Positions 53,777 through 62,423 of a stretch of 64,000 bases of DNA are shown in pieces. Numbering within the stretch: the stretch's first letter is position 1; each line of letters opens with the position of its first letter. Made by a program: the position numbers and the translations under genes. The notes under the pieces are model-generated. The model searched no databases. It was not told the origin of the DNA and saw nothing but the letters and a program-made list of their open reading frames with translations. Location of the stretch: contig NZ_LAHP01000001.1 of NCBI RefSeq assembly GCF_000987765.1, forward strand, positions 186,001-250,000. Direction: 5' to 3'. Origin of the DNA: Arsukibacterium sp. MJ3. Its GTDB lineage: Bacteria > Pseudomonadota > Gammaproteobacteria > Enterobacterales > Alteromonadaceae.

Positions 53777-55978
53777 ATGAATACTCCCCTACCGCAATCA
53801 GCGCATTTGCAATCTGCCGCAGAGCTGGCGGCTATTGCTCATTCACGTTCAATTCGCTTAGAAAATCAAACTGTGCCGCCGGTTGTTACCTCACAAAGCT
53901 TACGAGCACTGTGTTTATCAGGCGGCGGTATACGCAGCGCAACCTTCGCTGCCGGTATCTGTAATAGCTGGGCGCAAAAAGAGGGGCATTTATTACGCCA
54001 GTTTGATTATTTATCTACGGTTTCTGGTGGCGGTTATTTTGGTGGTTTTTTTGGCCGAATGTTTATGGCTTACGCAAACCATTCTTCTACTGAGCAACAA
54101 TTAACAGCGAAACCTGATGTCAGAAGGGTATATCAGCGTTTGGCCGATGTAAAATCAGAAAATATGCAATACTTAAGGCGAAATGGCCGCTATTTAGCGA
54201 AAAGTGGTGATGAAGCCTTTATTGCAGCAGGTTTTTTACTGCGAAATTTTCTCTGGTTACATCTGTTATTGTGTAGCGCGTTACTTCCCATATTCACCTT
54301 ATTACATCTGCTTAATATCTTGGCTTTTAAGCCGCTGCACAGCCTGTTTAATAATGAGCAAAGCCAATGGGTGTCAGGATTTATTCGCTTAGAGTGGGCC
54401 TTAGTACTAATAAGTGTACTAGTGTTTTTACTTAGTACTATTGTTTATTATTGTTATCCGGCAAGTGCAATTAATAGACTTCGGAAAATTGCCAGGCTGC
54501 AGGGTCAGTTGGTGCTATTCGGTTGTGCCAGTATTGCCCTTGCAATCGTTAATACCTTGGCACCAGCGCTACATCAATACAGCGGCAGTATTGGTGCGGC
54601 TATGCTGCTGGTAGCTGGGGTGCTTTATCGATTCTACCCACTCCTTAGCGAGTTAAGCCCACGTTTTCACCAGTTACATTATGTTGCTGCCGTACTGGCG
54701 CTGCTGATGGTAGCCAGTTACAGTCTGCTATTCAGTTTAATAGGCTTTCAGCTGGCGCTTATTAGTTATGCTCTACCCCAGGACAATTATGGTTGGTATG
54801 GCCAATACTACTTATTATGGTTTTTACTGTGTTGGGTTTTTAGCTACCAGCGTGACTTAATTAACCGCAGCAGTCTCAATACGCTTTACTCTGCTCGCTT
54901 AAGACGGGCTTATTTAGGGGCAGCCAATCAGTATCGTTTTAATGAAACTGACGAACAAAAAGAAGCCGTTAGTAGCTACCACGCGCAAGACGACATGCCG
55001 CTGACGACTTACCAGCCCCAGCAATTCGGCGGCCCGGTACATATTATTAATGTGACGATTAATCGTACATTATCGCCGCACAGCAAATTGTGGCAGCCTG
55101 ATCGGCAAGGTCTTAATTTGGCAGTTAGCTCAGTTATTGCAGACAACCCGGCGGCCATCTATGCAGCTAATCCTGAACAACAATGGTTGGCTCAGCGAGA
55201 GCAACTGGCACTGGCAAAATGGCTGGCTATATCAGGTGCCGCCGTCTCTACCGGCATGGGCGCACACACCAAATGGTATACCAGCTTAATTTTAGCGCTG
55301 TTTAACCTTCGTTTAGGCTATTGGTGGGGCGCAGAGCGCAGGGGTAACGGTAATCACTTTTACAGTTGCCTGGCTAAAGAGCTGACCAGTCGTTATGATA
55401 ATAAACCAGGCTGTAGCTGGTACTTGTCTGATGGCGGCCATTTTGAAAACCTGGCAGCATATGAAATGATCCGACGTCGTGTACCAAGAATAGTCATTAT
55501 TGATGCCGGTCAAGACAGTACGTTTGCTTACGCTGACTTAGCCAACTTAGTGCGGCATGCCCGTATTGATTTCGGCTACGATTTTAAATGCGCCAGTGAA
55601 CAACAAACTCAGGCATTGTTTGGTGATAAGGCTGATATCAGCCAGTTGCAAAATCTGGCTGGCTGTCCGGCCGATTTAAAAAACACAATAGCAGGAGATC
55701 CTCAGCCTAAACGGGCCTGTCTGTTAGTTGGCCACTATAGTGCCAAATTTACACAAAACGACCCCCCAGCAGCACCTATTTATGTGTTGTATATTAAGCC
55801 AAACCTAACGGGTAACGAACCTATTGATATCACTAACTATCAACAGCAGTTTTCTGAATTTCCACATCAGTCAACTGGCGATCAGTTTTATGATGAAGCG
55901 CAGTGGGAAAGTTACCGCAAACTAGGCCAGCATACGGCTGATGAGCTTTATTATTTGGTCAATGCATTTATTGCATAA
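53777..55978 (+). CDS. Integral-membrane patatin-like phospholipase
   Basis: A 733-aa protein with a split patatin domain. The N-terminal part holds the oxyanion loop CLSGGGIRSATFAAG (46-60) and nucleophile Ser83 in LSTVSGGGYFGG. The middle (about 155-370) contains six or so hydrophobic segments. The C-terminal part holds the catalytic Asp552 in LSDGGHFENLAAYEM. The Ser-Asp dyad is therefore intact, implying acyl hydrolase activity on membrane lipids. AAGGA precedes the ATG by six bases, and a putative small ORF lies directly upstream. Substrate and role (lipid turnover, defence or other) are unknown. No toxin-type secretion signal is seen. Confidence 0.85.
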   Translation: MNTPLPQSAHLQSAAELAAIAHSRSIRLENQTVPPVVTSQSLRALCLSGGGIRSATFAAGICNSWAQKEGHLLRQFDYLSTVSGGGYFGGFFGRMFMAYANHSSTEQQLTAKPDVRRVYQRLADVKSENMQYLRRNGRYLAKSGDEAFIAAGFLLRNFLWLHLLLCSALLPIFTLLHLLNILAFKPLHSLFNNEQSQWVSGFIRLEWALVLISVLVFLLSTIVYYCYPASAINRLRKIARLQGQLVLFGCASIALAIVNTLAPALHQYSGSIGAAMLLVAGVLYRFYPLLSELSPRFHQLHYVAAVLALLMVASYSLLFSLIGFQLALISYALPQDNYGWYGQYYLLWFLLCWVFSYQRDLINRSSLNTLYSARLRRAYLGAANQYRFNETDEQKEAVSSYHAQDDMPLTTYQPQQFGGPVHIINVTINRTLSPHSKLWQPDRQGLNLAVSSVIADNPAAIYAANPEQQWLAQREQLALAKWLAISGAAVSTGMGAHTKWYTSLILALFNLRLGYWWGAERRGNGNHFYSCLAKELTSRYDNKPGCSWYLSDGGHFENLAAYEMIRRRVPRIVIIDAGQDSTFAYADLANLVRHARIDFGYDFKCASEQQTQALFGDKADISQLQNLAGCPADLKNTIAGDPQPKRACLLVGHYSAKFTQNDPPAAPIYVLYIKPNLTGNEPIDITNYQQQFSEFPHQSTGDQFYDEAQWESYRKLGQHTADELYYLVNAFIA

Positions 55979-56078
55979 CCCAATAACTCAAACTGACACT
56001 TGTTACTGTATTAGGCGTGGGTAAACATCAATAAGTTGCTACATGTACATTGCGATAATAAGCAAAACCGTCACTGAG

Positions 56079-56603
56079 TTAATTTTGAAAAAGTTGCTCT
56101 ATACCCCGGCGATAACGAGACGATATATTATCTAAGTCTTTCATACCATTAACCAATTGTTTAAGCTGATTGTCGCTGTCGGCCAATAAAAAACTATAAC
56201 CACTACTGGCTGACGTTAATATACCCATATTAAGTTGCATGGCACCATCGTCAGAGCGGATAAATACCAGATTATTGCGTATTTTAAAATACTCAGAGCT
56301 ATAGTGGAAAAATTGCAAAGCATATTCTAGCTGCTGAAATGAAGTTGGATAAGCAGAACGCTTAGCAGGATACTCGCTAACAGAGCGAACTAGTTGCTCT
56401 TGCTTTGCATAAATCGTGTCGGCTTTTATGCCCGACATTTGAAAATATAACCGGCAAAACCCTGGCTTCTTTTGCTCTATAAGCTGCCAGCAACTAGCAT
56501 TGCGTTCAGTATTAAACTGCACGACTGTGGCAGCGCTAAGATTACATGATAATAGTAGTAAGCCCATTACCACCAACAAAAATGGTGCTCTAATTAAGTT
56601 CAT
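56079..56603 (-). CDS. Unrecognised exported protein
   Basis: A 174-aa protein with an N-terminal signal sequence (about 1-24; MNLIRAPFLLVVMGLLLLSC then NLSAA). A Cys at residue 20 sits in LLLSC-N, which could make this a lipoprotein, although the lipobox is imperfect. The mature part has two further cysteines (SCWQL, FCRLYF) that might form a disulphide. No family is recognised. It is followed downstream by the patatin gene on the other strand and preceded by a small membrane protein. Function unknown. Confidence 0.6.
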   Translation of the reverse strand: MNLIRAPFLLVVMGLLLLSCNLSAATVVQFNTERNASCWQLIEQKKPGFCRLYFQMSGIKADTIYAKQEQLVRSVSEYPAKRSAYPTSFQQLEYALQFFHYSSEYFKIRNNLVFIRSDDGAMQLNMGILTSASSGYSFLLADSDNQLKQLVNGMKDLDNISSRYRRGIEQLFQN

Positions 56604-56721
56604 ACTGCCCCTTAATAACTACAGTTTGCAACACATTTAGCTAATAAAGCATATACGTTTAATAAGCTATAGTAGCATTACTATTGGCATGCAATTAAAT
56701 ATATTATTTATCTGTGCTAAT

Positions 56722-57099
56722 TTAATCCGCATTACTATTTTTAATATCATTATCAGGCCAAAAACGCACCATTAACGCAGCAATCGCCAGCACAAAACCC
56801 ATTCCACCACTAATCAGCGTTAACAGGCATAAACTAAAAAACAGCCAATGGGCCAGCGGTTTATTTAAATAAACAATATAACCTAACACCAGGCGGCTAA
56901 ATACAAACACGATAGTAGTGGCAATACTGATAGTAAACGACCAACCGGCATTATCCTCATTGATTAATCCGGCACTCGTCTGCTGCAGCTCAGGCATCTG
57001 AATAATCAACATCAGCAAATACAACAGTGCGCTGAACAGCAACAATACCCCCAAAACCCGCTGAACCAACGTTCTGGATATAACAGTCTGTTCTATCAT
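56722..57099 (-). CDS. Unrecognised three-helix membrane protein
   Basis: A 125-aa inner-membrane protein with three clear hydrophobic stretches (about 14-34, 56-77 and 86-112). It has short N- and C-terminal tails, the latter acidic and polar (DNDIKNSNAD). No family motif is recognised. It lies 37 bases downstream of the serine hydrolase gene on the same strand, so the two may be co-transcribed. Confidence 0.6.
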   Translation of the reverse strand: MIEQTVISRTLVQRVLGVLLLFSALLYLLMLIIQMPELQQTSAGLINEDNAGWSFTISIATTIVFVFSRLVLGYIVYLNKPLAHWLFFSLCLLTLISGGMGFVLAIAALMVRFWPDNDIKNSNAD

Positions 57100-57136
57100 T
57101 TAATTACCCACATTTTTAAACCTTGCAAGCCTAAAG

Positions 57137-58291
57137 TTATTCTGTTGGCAACGCAGCCAATATTTTTGCTACCAGTTGGTTTAATTCATCACCATTGCCA
57201 ATCCAGCGAGCCACAAGTAACAGGTCGTTCTGCTGGTCGATATAGATAATATTGCGTCCGGCGCCCTGAAAGGTAATCGCGCTTGCAGGTGCAGCAGGCA
57301 GTGCCTGACGCTCTGGGTTTAAAAACCAGTTGGCATAACCGTAATCTGTTTTTGCCGCGCCACCAGTGCGGGCTTTGGTAATAAAGTCGCGGCTAATCAG
57401 CTGTTTTCCCTGCCAGTTGCCGTCACGCAAGAACAAATAGCCAAAACGGGCTAAATCCCAGGCGTTAATAAACATACCGCCGCCCCAATGCCCCCCGCCA
57501 GATACGCTTTGCATTTTCTGGCCATCCAGCTCAATCCAGCTGTTGTCATAACCATACCAACGCCAGGTTGAACTGGCTCCAATCGGTTGCATAATGCGCT
57601 CATGCAACACCGCAGGTAACGGTTTGCGCCAAACATAGGTTGTTGCTAATGCCAGCAAATTAATCCGTACGTCGTTATATTTATAATGACTGCCTGGAGT
57701 ATGTAAAGGCCGGTTAGGCCAGTCTTTTGGCTCGCCTTGTGGCCGGTCGGCCCAATCTGGTTTACCCCATAGGCTACCCTGCCAGTCACTGGTTTGACGC
57801 AGCAGATGATCCCAGCGGATCTGTTGGTTATGTTCACTACTAAATAGTGTGTTATCGCTGGGTAAGTAAGGGCCTACTAAATCCTCTGCATCAGAAATTA
57901 ATCCTGTATCCAGTGCCAGGCCGGTAACAGTGGTCAAAAATGTTTTACTAATACTGTGAGTCATATCAACACGCGTGGTATCGCCCCACTTTGCAATAAC
58001 GTTACCGCGATACACAATCAGCCCATTGGCTGGCGCCCGAACCGACATAGGACCAATAATTTGATCAAATGGTTCACGCGCACCAAAAGTAGTGGCTTGC
58101 ACTATCGCCTGATCTTTTGCTGCGGGGTTGTCGCTGGCGATAGCAAAATCGACTGCCTGCTGCAGTTTAGCGGCATTTACACCCAAACTTTGCGGTGTTG
58201 CCTGCTGCCACTGCCCTGCCGGCGGAAAGTATTGCTCTGCTGCTATACTGTTGACGCTCACCAACCATGTTACCCATATTAAATATTTCAT
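57137..58291 (-). CDS. Class C beta-lactamase-related serine hydrolase
   Basis: A 384-aa exported serine hydrolase of the beta-lactamase/PBP-like (family S12) group. Residues 1-19 are a signal peptide (MKYLIWVTWLVSVNSIAAE). The catalytic SxxK is Ser113-Lys116 in HSISKTFL. KYNDVRINLLAL supplies the Y-x-N-like second motif and GGGHWGGG lies further on. Such enzymes act as esterases or peptidases; true beta-lactamase activity is not implied. The frame is open 68 codons upstream, but GGAG lies five bases before this ATG and only this start yields a signal peptide. Confidence 0.86.
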   Translation of the reverse strand: MKYLIWVTWLVSVNSIAAEQYFPPAGQWQQATPQSLGVNAAKLQQAVDFAIASDNPAAKDQAIVQATTFGAREPFDQIIGPMSVRAPANGLIVYRGNVIAKWGDTTRVDMTHSISKTFLTTVTGLALDTGLISDAEDLVGPYLPSDNTLFSSEHNQQIRWDHLLRQTSDWQGSLWGKPDWADRPQGEPKDWPNRPLHTPGSHYKYNDVRINLLALATTYVWRKPLPAVLHERIMQPIGASSTWRWYGYDNSWIELDGQKMQSVSGGGHWGGGMFINAWDLARFGYLFLRDGNWQGKQLISRDFITKARTGGAAKTDYGYANWFLNPERQALPAAPASAITFQGAGRNIIYIDQQNDLLLVARWIGNGDELNQLVAKILAALPTE

Positions 58292-58451
58292 AAAATACTC
58301 CGATAGCTTTACTTGCTTAAGGCTATTCTTATTATTGTTTAGCGTTTTAACCAGGCTTTTTCGATAGCAGCTAGTTACAGCACGCCCATTAGCAAAAAAC
58401 CATACAACACCACTTTTTACTAATGGGGTATTACTCACTAAGATTAACGTT

Positions 58452-58480
58452 TTCCGACTGAAAGCTGAAAATGTTATAGT
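58452..58480 (+). promoter_or_regulatory. Predicted promoter of glycerophosphodiesterase gene
   Basis: TTCCGA (-35, weak), 17-base spacer, TGT-TATAGT extended -10. It ends 28 bases before the GTG start. Confidence 0.5.
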
Positions 58481-58508
58481 TTGTTTTAAAGGCAACTGGA
58501 TACACCAT

Positions 58509-59300
58509 GTGACCGACTTTACTGATCATCTAAATAACCTGGCCAACCAGTTGTGGCGGCTCAGCCCTGCTTGCCGTATACCGGCCAACCTGGCTCGCTT
58601 AAAGCTGGTGGCGCATCGCGGTGCTTATATCGCGGGTAGCAACAGCCCCGCACCGGAAAATACCCTGGCAGCTTTTGACCGCTGCCTTAAGCATAACATC
58701 TGGGGTATTGAGCTGGATATTCGGCTTACCCAAGATGGTGAGCCGGTGGCGCATCACGACCCTGCTTGTGGCCGCTTATTTCAGCGGCCAGACTTAACTA
58801 TTGCCACTACCCCGTTTGCTAAACTGCGCCGTGAGTTACCGCAAATACCTCATTTGCAGGAAGTTATAGCGCGTTACGGCAAGCAATTACATTTAATGAT
58901 TGAACTAAAAGAATCCTGGCGGGAACGCCAGCCGCTGCAGCCACAGCTAACCACATTATTAGCGGGGCTTGAGCCTGGCGAAGATTACCATTTGCTTAGC
59001 CTTAAACCTGATCATCTGGAAGGATTTCGGCAGTTGCCACCAGCCGCCTTAGTGGACGTGGCCTTAACCAATGTCAAAGACACTATGCGCCAAAACCATG
59101 CGCTTGGCCACGGCGCCGTTGCCGGTTCTTTTGCACTGTTTGGTAGCTCACTTATTCAGCAGCTGCAGCAAGCAGGTAAACAGATCGGTACCGGCCAAAT
59201 TAACCACCCCGCCATAATGAACCGCGAAGCCGCCCGTGGCATTGACTGGTTATTTACCGATCAGCCACTACGCCTGCAAGGCGTAAAAGCAAAACCTTAG
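58509..59300 (+). CDS. Glycerophosphodiester phosphodiesterase
   Basis: A 263-aa GDPD-family enzyme splitting glycerophosphodiesters to glycerol-3-phosphate and alcohols. The TIM-barrel catalytic residues appear in LVAHRGAYIAGSNSPAPENT and GIELDIRLTQDGEPVAHHDP; the terminal WLFTDQPL is also typical. It is probably cytosolic, like UgpQ, since no signal peptide is seen. The proposed start is the GTG at 58509, since the overlapping ATG at 58507 is followed at once by a TGA stop. Being near the patatin suggests phospholipid breakdown in this region (inference). Confidence 0.88.
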   Translation: MTDFTDHLNNLANQLWRLSPACRIPANLARLKLVAHRGAYIAGSNSPAPENTLAAFDRCLKHNIWGIELDIRLTQDGEPVAHHDPACGRLFQRPDLTIATTPFAKLRRELPQIPHLQEVIARYGKQLHLMIELKESWRERQPLQPQLTTLLAGLEPGEDYHLLSLKPDHLEGFRQLPPAALVDVALTNVKDTMRQNHALGHGAVAGSFALFGSSLIQQLQQAGKQIGTGQINHPAIMNREAARGIDWLFTDQPLRLQGVKAKP

Positions 59301-59419
59301 TTCACTGACAGGTAAACTTAACCCGGCTAAGTTCAGCAGATACGCTTTTCCCCGTAATAACGCCACTATTTTAAAAAGCACGACTAAGTATTCTAAAACC
59401 GTTTACTAGTAAACAGGCC

Positions 59420-60883
59420 TTAGTTGTCTCCAAACTTGATTTGCAGCGCCCGCCAGGCAGAGCGCGTTAACGACGTATCTGTTGCAGCAGCTCGCAAGAC
59501 CTCCAGATCCGCTTGTTGAATTAAGTGTCCTCTTATAATAACGGCTACCGGACGTTCTACCGCACCAATCCCATCTAACGGGTTATCAGCTAGTAATACT
59601 AGATTAGCGCGATAGCCTGTAGCAATTACGCCCGTTTGCTCAAAACCTAAAACTTGGGCACTTACCCTTGTGGCGGCAGCAAGAGCGTCATAGGGAGACA
59701 ACCCTGCCTCAACCAGCAATTCTAATTCTCTGGTAAGTGATGCCCCCGGAACAATAGCAAAGCCCCCCGAATCAGTTCCGACAATAAGCGGCACGCCGGC
59801 TTCATACAACAGCCGTGTTGCCGTTTTATAAAACTCAGCTCGCGGCCCCTCGTAAACGGCAGGGTCAACCTTACTCCAGTACTTTACGGCGTCGTTTCCC
59901 ATTAATCGTACCAGCGGGTTAATAGTATTCGTGCCAGGCTGCTGCAAATAAGCGCCTCGGCTTTGCGCTATTAGTACTAAACGTTTGTGGGCCAGCAGTG
60001 TCGGTGTAACGGCTTCTCCAGAGGCTGCCAGTTTAGCAGCAAGTTCACGCATGCCACTCTCAGTTGGGTTATCACGCAAGCCATGCCAGACTATCGTTTC
60101 AATATGCTCAAGTGAACTGAATCCACGGCCAAGCGTTTCTTGCCAGGCTATGTCAAAAGGTCGCTGGTGCGGTATTCCTTTCAGTCTTTCGCCTTCAGGT
60201 GAATGACCTGTCAGGCTCATCCCAAGCAAGTTTGCTTCATCGGTAATGGCTTTAAATGCTTCCCGGCTAAGATTTGAATACACTTTAAGTATGCGATAGC
60301 CAGCGCGATATTGCGCCTGTACTGCTGCGCGAGCTTCTGCGTCTGTTGTAACGGTCTGTTGAATAAGGGTTTGGTTGGGGCCTCTGCTGTTCAGCATTGG
60401 CCCGGTCGTAATAAAATCAGGCGCAAGCAGCTCACCTTTAGCGATGCGCTTAGCCAGCGGCAAGTGAAATGGGTAGCCTGACATATTGCGCAGCCCCGTA
60501 ACGCCATGTGCCAGATACGCCGCAAGCTCAGCCTCATCGCTCAGATGTATATGTGCATCAATTAAACCCGGTATTATGGTGTAACCGAGGCCATCAATAA
60601 CGGTAACGCCTGCCGGTGCTGTCAGTTCGTTAGCAGCGCCTATTGCGGCAATGCGATCACCTACCACCAATATGGCACGCCCCTTTTCAATAGCCGGTGC
60701 ACCAGGTCGCATCGAGATAAGCTGGACATTGTTAATCAGGATAGCGGCGAGTTTAACAGTATCTGTTTTAAGGTCTTTCGGAAGGTCATAAATGCTATAC
60801 CATACCCAAACAAGCGCTAAGCTAAACAGCAAGGCAACGCCAATACTCATTGGCTTAAAAAAACTAAATCTAAAGGGGCGCAT
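59420..60883 (-). CDS. Membrane-anchored amidohydrolase
   Basis: A 487-aa metal-dependent amidohydrolase (imidazolonepropionase-like group) with an N-terminal membrane anchor at about 10-32. The metal ligands are visible: LIDAHIHL, the carboxylated-lysine candidate in YRILKVYS, LTGHSPEG, LEHIET, and GTDSGG. The hydrolase domain is therefore probably periplasmic. The frame extends 14 codons further to a GTG, but GGTGG lies about eight bases before the ATG at 60883. Substrate is unknown; related enzymes include prolidases. It lies 91 bases downstream of a membrane AraC-type regulator on the same strand. Confidence 0.85.
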   Translation of the reverse strand: MRPFRFSFFKPMSIGVALLFSLALVWVWYSIYDLPKDLKTDTVKLAAILINNVQLISMRPGAPAIEKGRAILVVGDRIAAIGAANELTAPAGVTVIDGLGYTIIPGLIDAHIHLSDEAELAAYLAHGVTGLRNMSGYPFHLPLAKRIAKGELLAPDFITTGPMLNSRGPNQTLIQQTVTTDAEARAAVQAQYRAGYRILKVYSNLSREAFKAITDEANLLGMSLTGHSPEGERLKGIPHQRPFDIAWQETLGRGFSSLEHIETIVWHGLRDNPTESGMRELAAKLAASGEAVTPTLLAHKRLVLIAQSRGAYLQQPGTNTINPLVRLMGNDAVKYWSKVDPAVYEGPRAEFYKTATRLLYEAGVPLIVGTDSGGFAIVPGASLTRELELLVEAGLSPYDALAAATRVSAQVLGFEQTGVIATGYRANLVLLADNPLDGIGAVERPVAVIIRGHLIQQADLEVLRAAATDTSLTRSAWRALQIKFGDN

Positions 60884-60974
60884 TACAAATGCCACCCGTT
60901 GTTTAGCAAAACCGAAACATGCCACTTCTTACCGAACCACCACATAATAACCTCAGCCTGTTAGAAAACTGCGA

Positions 60975-62057
60975 TCACTTTGGCGGGGTTGCTGTTTGTA
61001 TTCGTCCGGGATCCGGATTTTGTACCTGCTGATGCTGATATTGGCTGGGGGTTAGCCCGGTACTGGCTTTAAACAGCGCATTGAAAGTAGATTTGGCATT
61101 AAAACCAGAGGCAAATGCAATTTCTAAAATAGTTTTGCCACCAGGTAGCTGCAGTTGTCGCTGCACCTCTGCTAATCTTAGCTGATTAATGTAATCACAA
61201 AAACTAATGCCTGCACCCTGATTAATAGCCCAGGACACATCTTTACTGCCTAAGCCGGTAAGCTTAGCCAGATCGGCCACCGCCAGCCGCGGCTGTAAAT
61301 ACAATTGCCGCTGGGCAATCAAGTCAGCCAGTTGTAGAAAAACAGCCTGAGCTTGAGGATCTGTTCCAGCTGCGCTGTGTTCAGTTGCCACCGTTGTCGT
61401 ATCAAGCCCATCAAAAAAATCCTGCTGCCTGCTGGCGCGCATTACCAGCAGGAAAATCAACGCAAAACTTAACAGCTGATGCCCAAAATACCATTGATTT
61501 CTAAATATATAAGGCAGGTAAGGTTGCAGGTTCAAGCGAATTAAATCCAGTAGCGCCAAACTACCCAACGCCAATAGCAGCCAAATTAGCCACTGCAGCC
61601 CCAATCGGTCTGCGTCGGAGCGCTCAGCGCGCAGCGTTTGCTGGTAGCACCACAATAGGCGCGCGGCAACTGCTAAATACCCTAGTTGACTAACAGTACC
61701 CAATGCTAATACCAGTTGTACTTGTCCAGCCAGCGGCAGCAACAGCAGAGCAAAAGCAGCATGGCTGCAATCCCGCCAATACAGCTGCGCTTTAGCAAAA
61801 ACCAACTGACGAACCAATAAATAGAAAACCGGCCCAAGTAACAAGCTAAAAACCGGCGTCACCATAAGGATATGGCGGCTAACACCGGTTTCTTCCAGCA
61901 GGTTGAAGAGCATCAGCATGCCATTCATACCAAGCAGTAACACCAAACCGCGTAACCGCGGTTGTGGCCAGATCATTGCCGCCATAATCACACTGCAGCA
62001 AATAACACTGATTTGCAGTACATTAACCGGTAGCAAAGTTAGCGGAGAAATTAGCAC
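60975..62057 (-). CDS. Membrane-anchored AraC-family transcriptional regulator
   Basis: A 360-aa protein with about seven membrane helices in residues 1-215 and a C-terminal AraC-type double helix-turn-helix domain (about 245-345, LAVADLAKLTGLGSKDVSWAINQ and ILEIAFASGFNAKSTFNALFKASTGLTPSQY, the latter given as landmark only). This architecture suggests a sensor that acts from the membrane. The start is GTG with AGGAAG eight bases upstream. It directly precedes the amidohydrolase gene and could regulate it. Confidence 0.85.
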   Translation of the reverse strand: MLISPLTLLPVNVLQISVICCSVIMAAMIWPQPRLRGLVLLLGMNGMLMLFNLLEETGVSRHILMVTPVFSLLLGPVFYLLVRQLVFAKAQLYWRDCSHAAFALLLLPLAGQVQLVLALGTVSQLGYLAVAARLLWCYQQTLRAERSDADRLGLQWLIWLLLALGSLALLDLIRLNLQPYLPYIFRNQWYFGHQLLSFALIFLLVMRASRQQDFFDGLDTTTVATEHSAAGTDPQAQAVFLQLADLIAQRQLYLQPRLAVADLAKLTGLGSKDVSWAINQGAGISFCDYINQLRLAEVQRQLQLPGGKTILEIAFASGFNAKSTFNALFKASTGLTPSQYQHQQVQNPDPGRIQTATPPK

Positions 62058-62423
62058 GTTAGTGGCTTCCTAAACAGAGTGAAACTCAGACAAAACGAGA
62101 ACCAGATAACCCTTGCGCGATTGGAATATCAAAGCAATTAAAAATTGTCTCATGTCGTCTCTCTATACAGAACGTAGGCTCATCAGCTAACTGACCAAAA
62201 GTTGTGCTAACCGCTGTTTCACTACCTTATATTTTCTACTTTTTCAGCCCGGCAATTTAAGCAATTGCGCTTTTTTGCGCAGTAATGTTAACAATTTATA
62301 GCTACCCCACAGCAAACAGCAAGGTGCCGGGAACAGCAACGATACCGGCTATTACTATTTCTTTTTCAGTGGCGTTAAGACGTTGTTGTTTAATGTTCAT
62401 ATTCGATATTTTAGTGTTAAGCC
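62058..62423. other. 366-base region between araC-type gene and purT
   Basis: No substantial gene. It should hold the araC-type promoter. A 31-codon minus-strand ORF (62305-62400) is the only frame of note. A short hairpin TGCGC-T6-GCGCA at 62266-62281 has its T-run in the loop and is unlikely to terminate. Confidence 0.5.

Noticed and set aside
62266-62281. Terminator TGCGC-T6-GCGCA
   Set aside because: The stem is only 5 bp and the T-run is in the loop, not after the stem.
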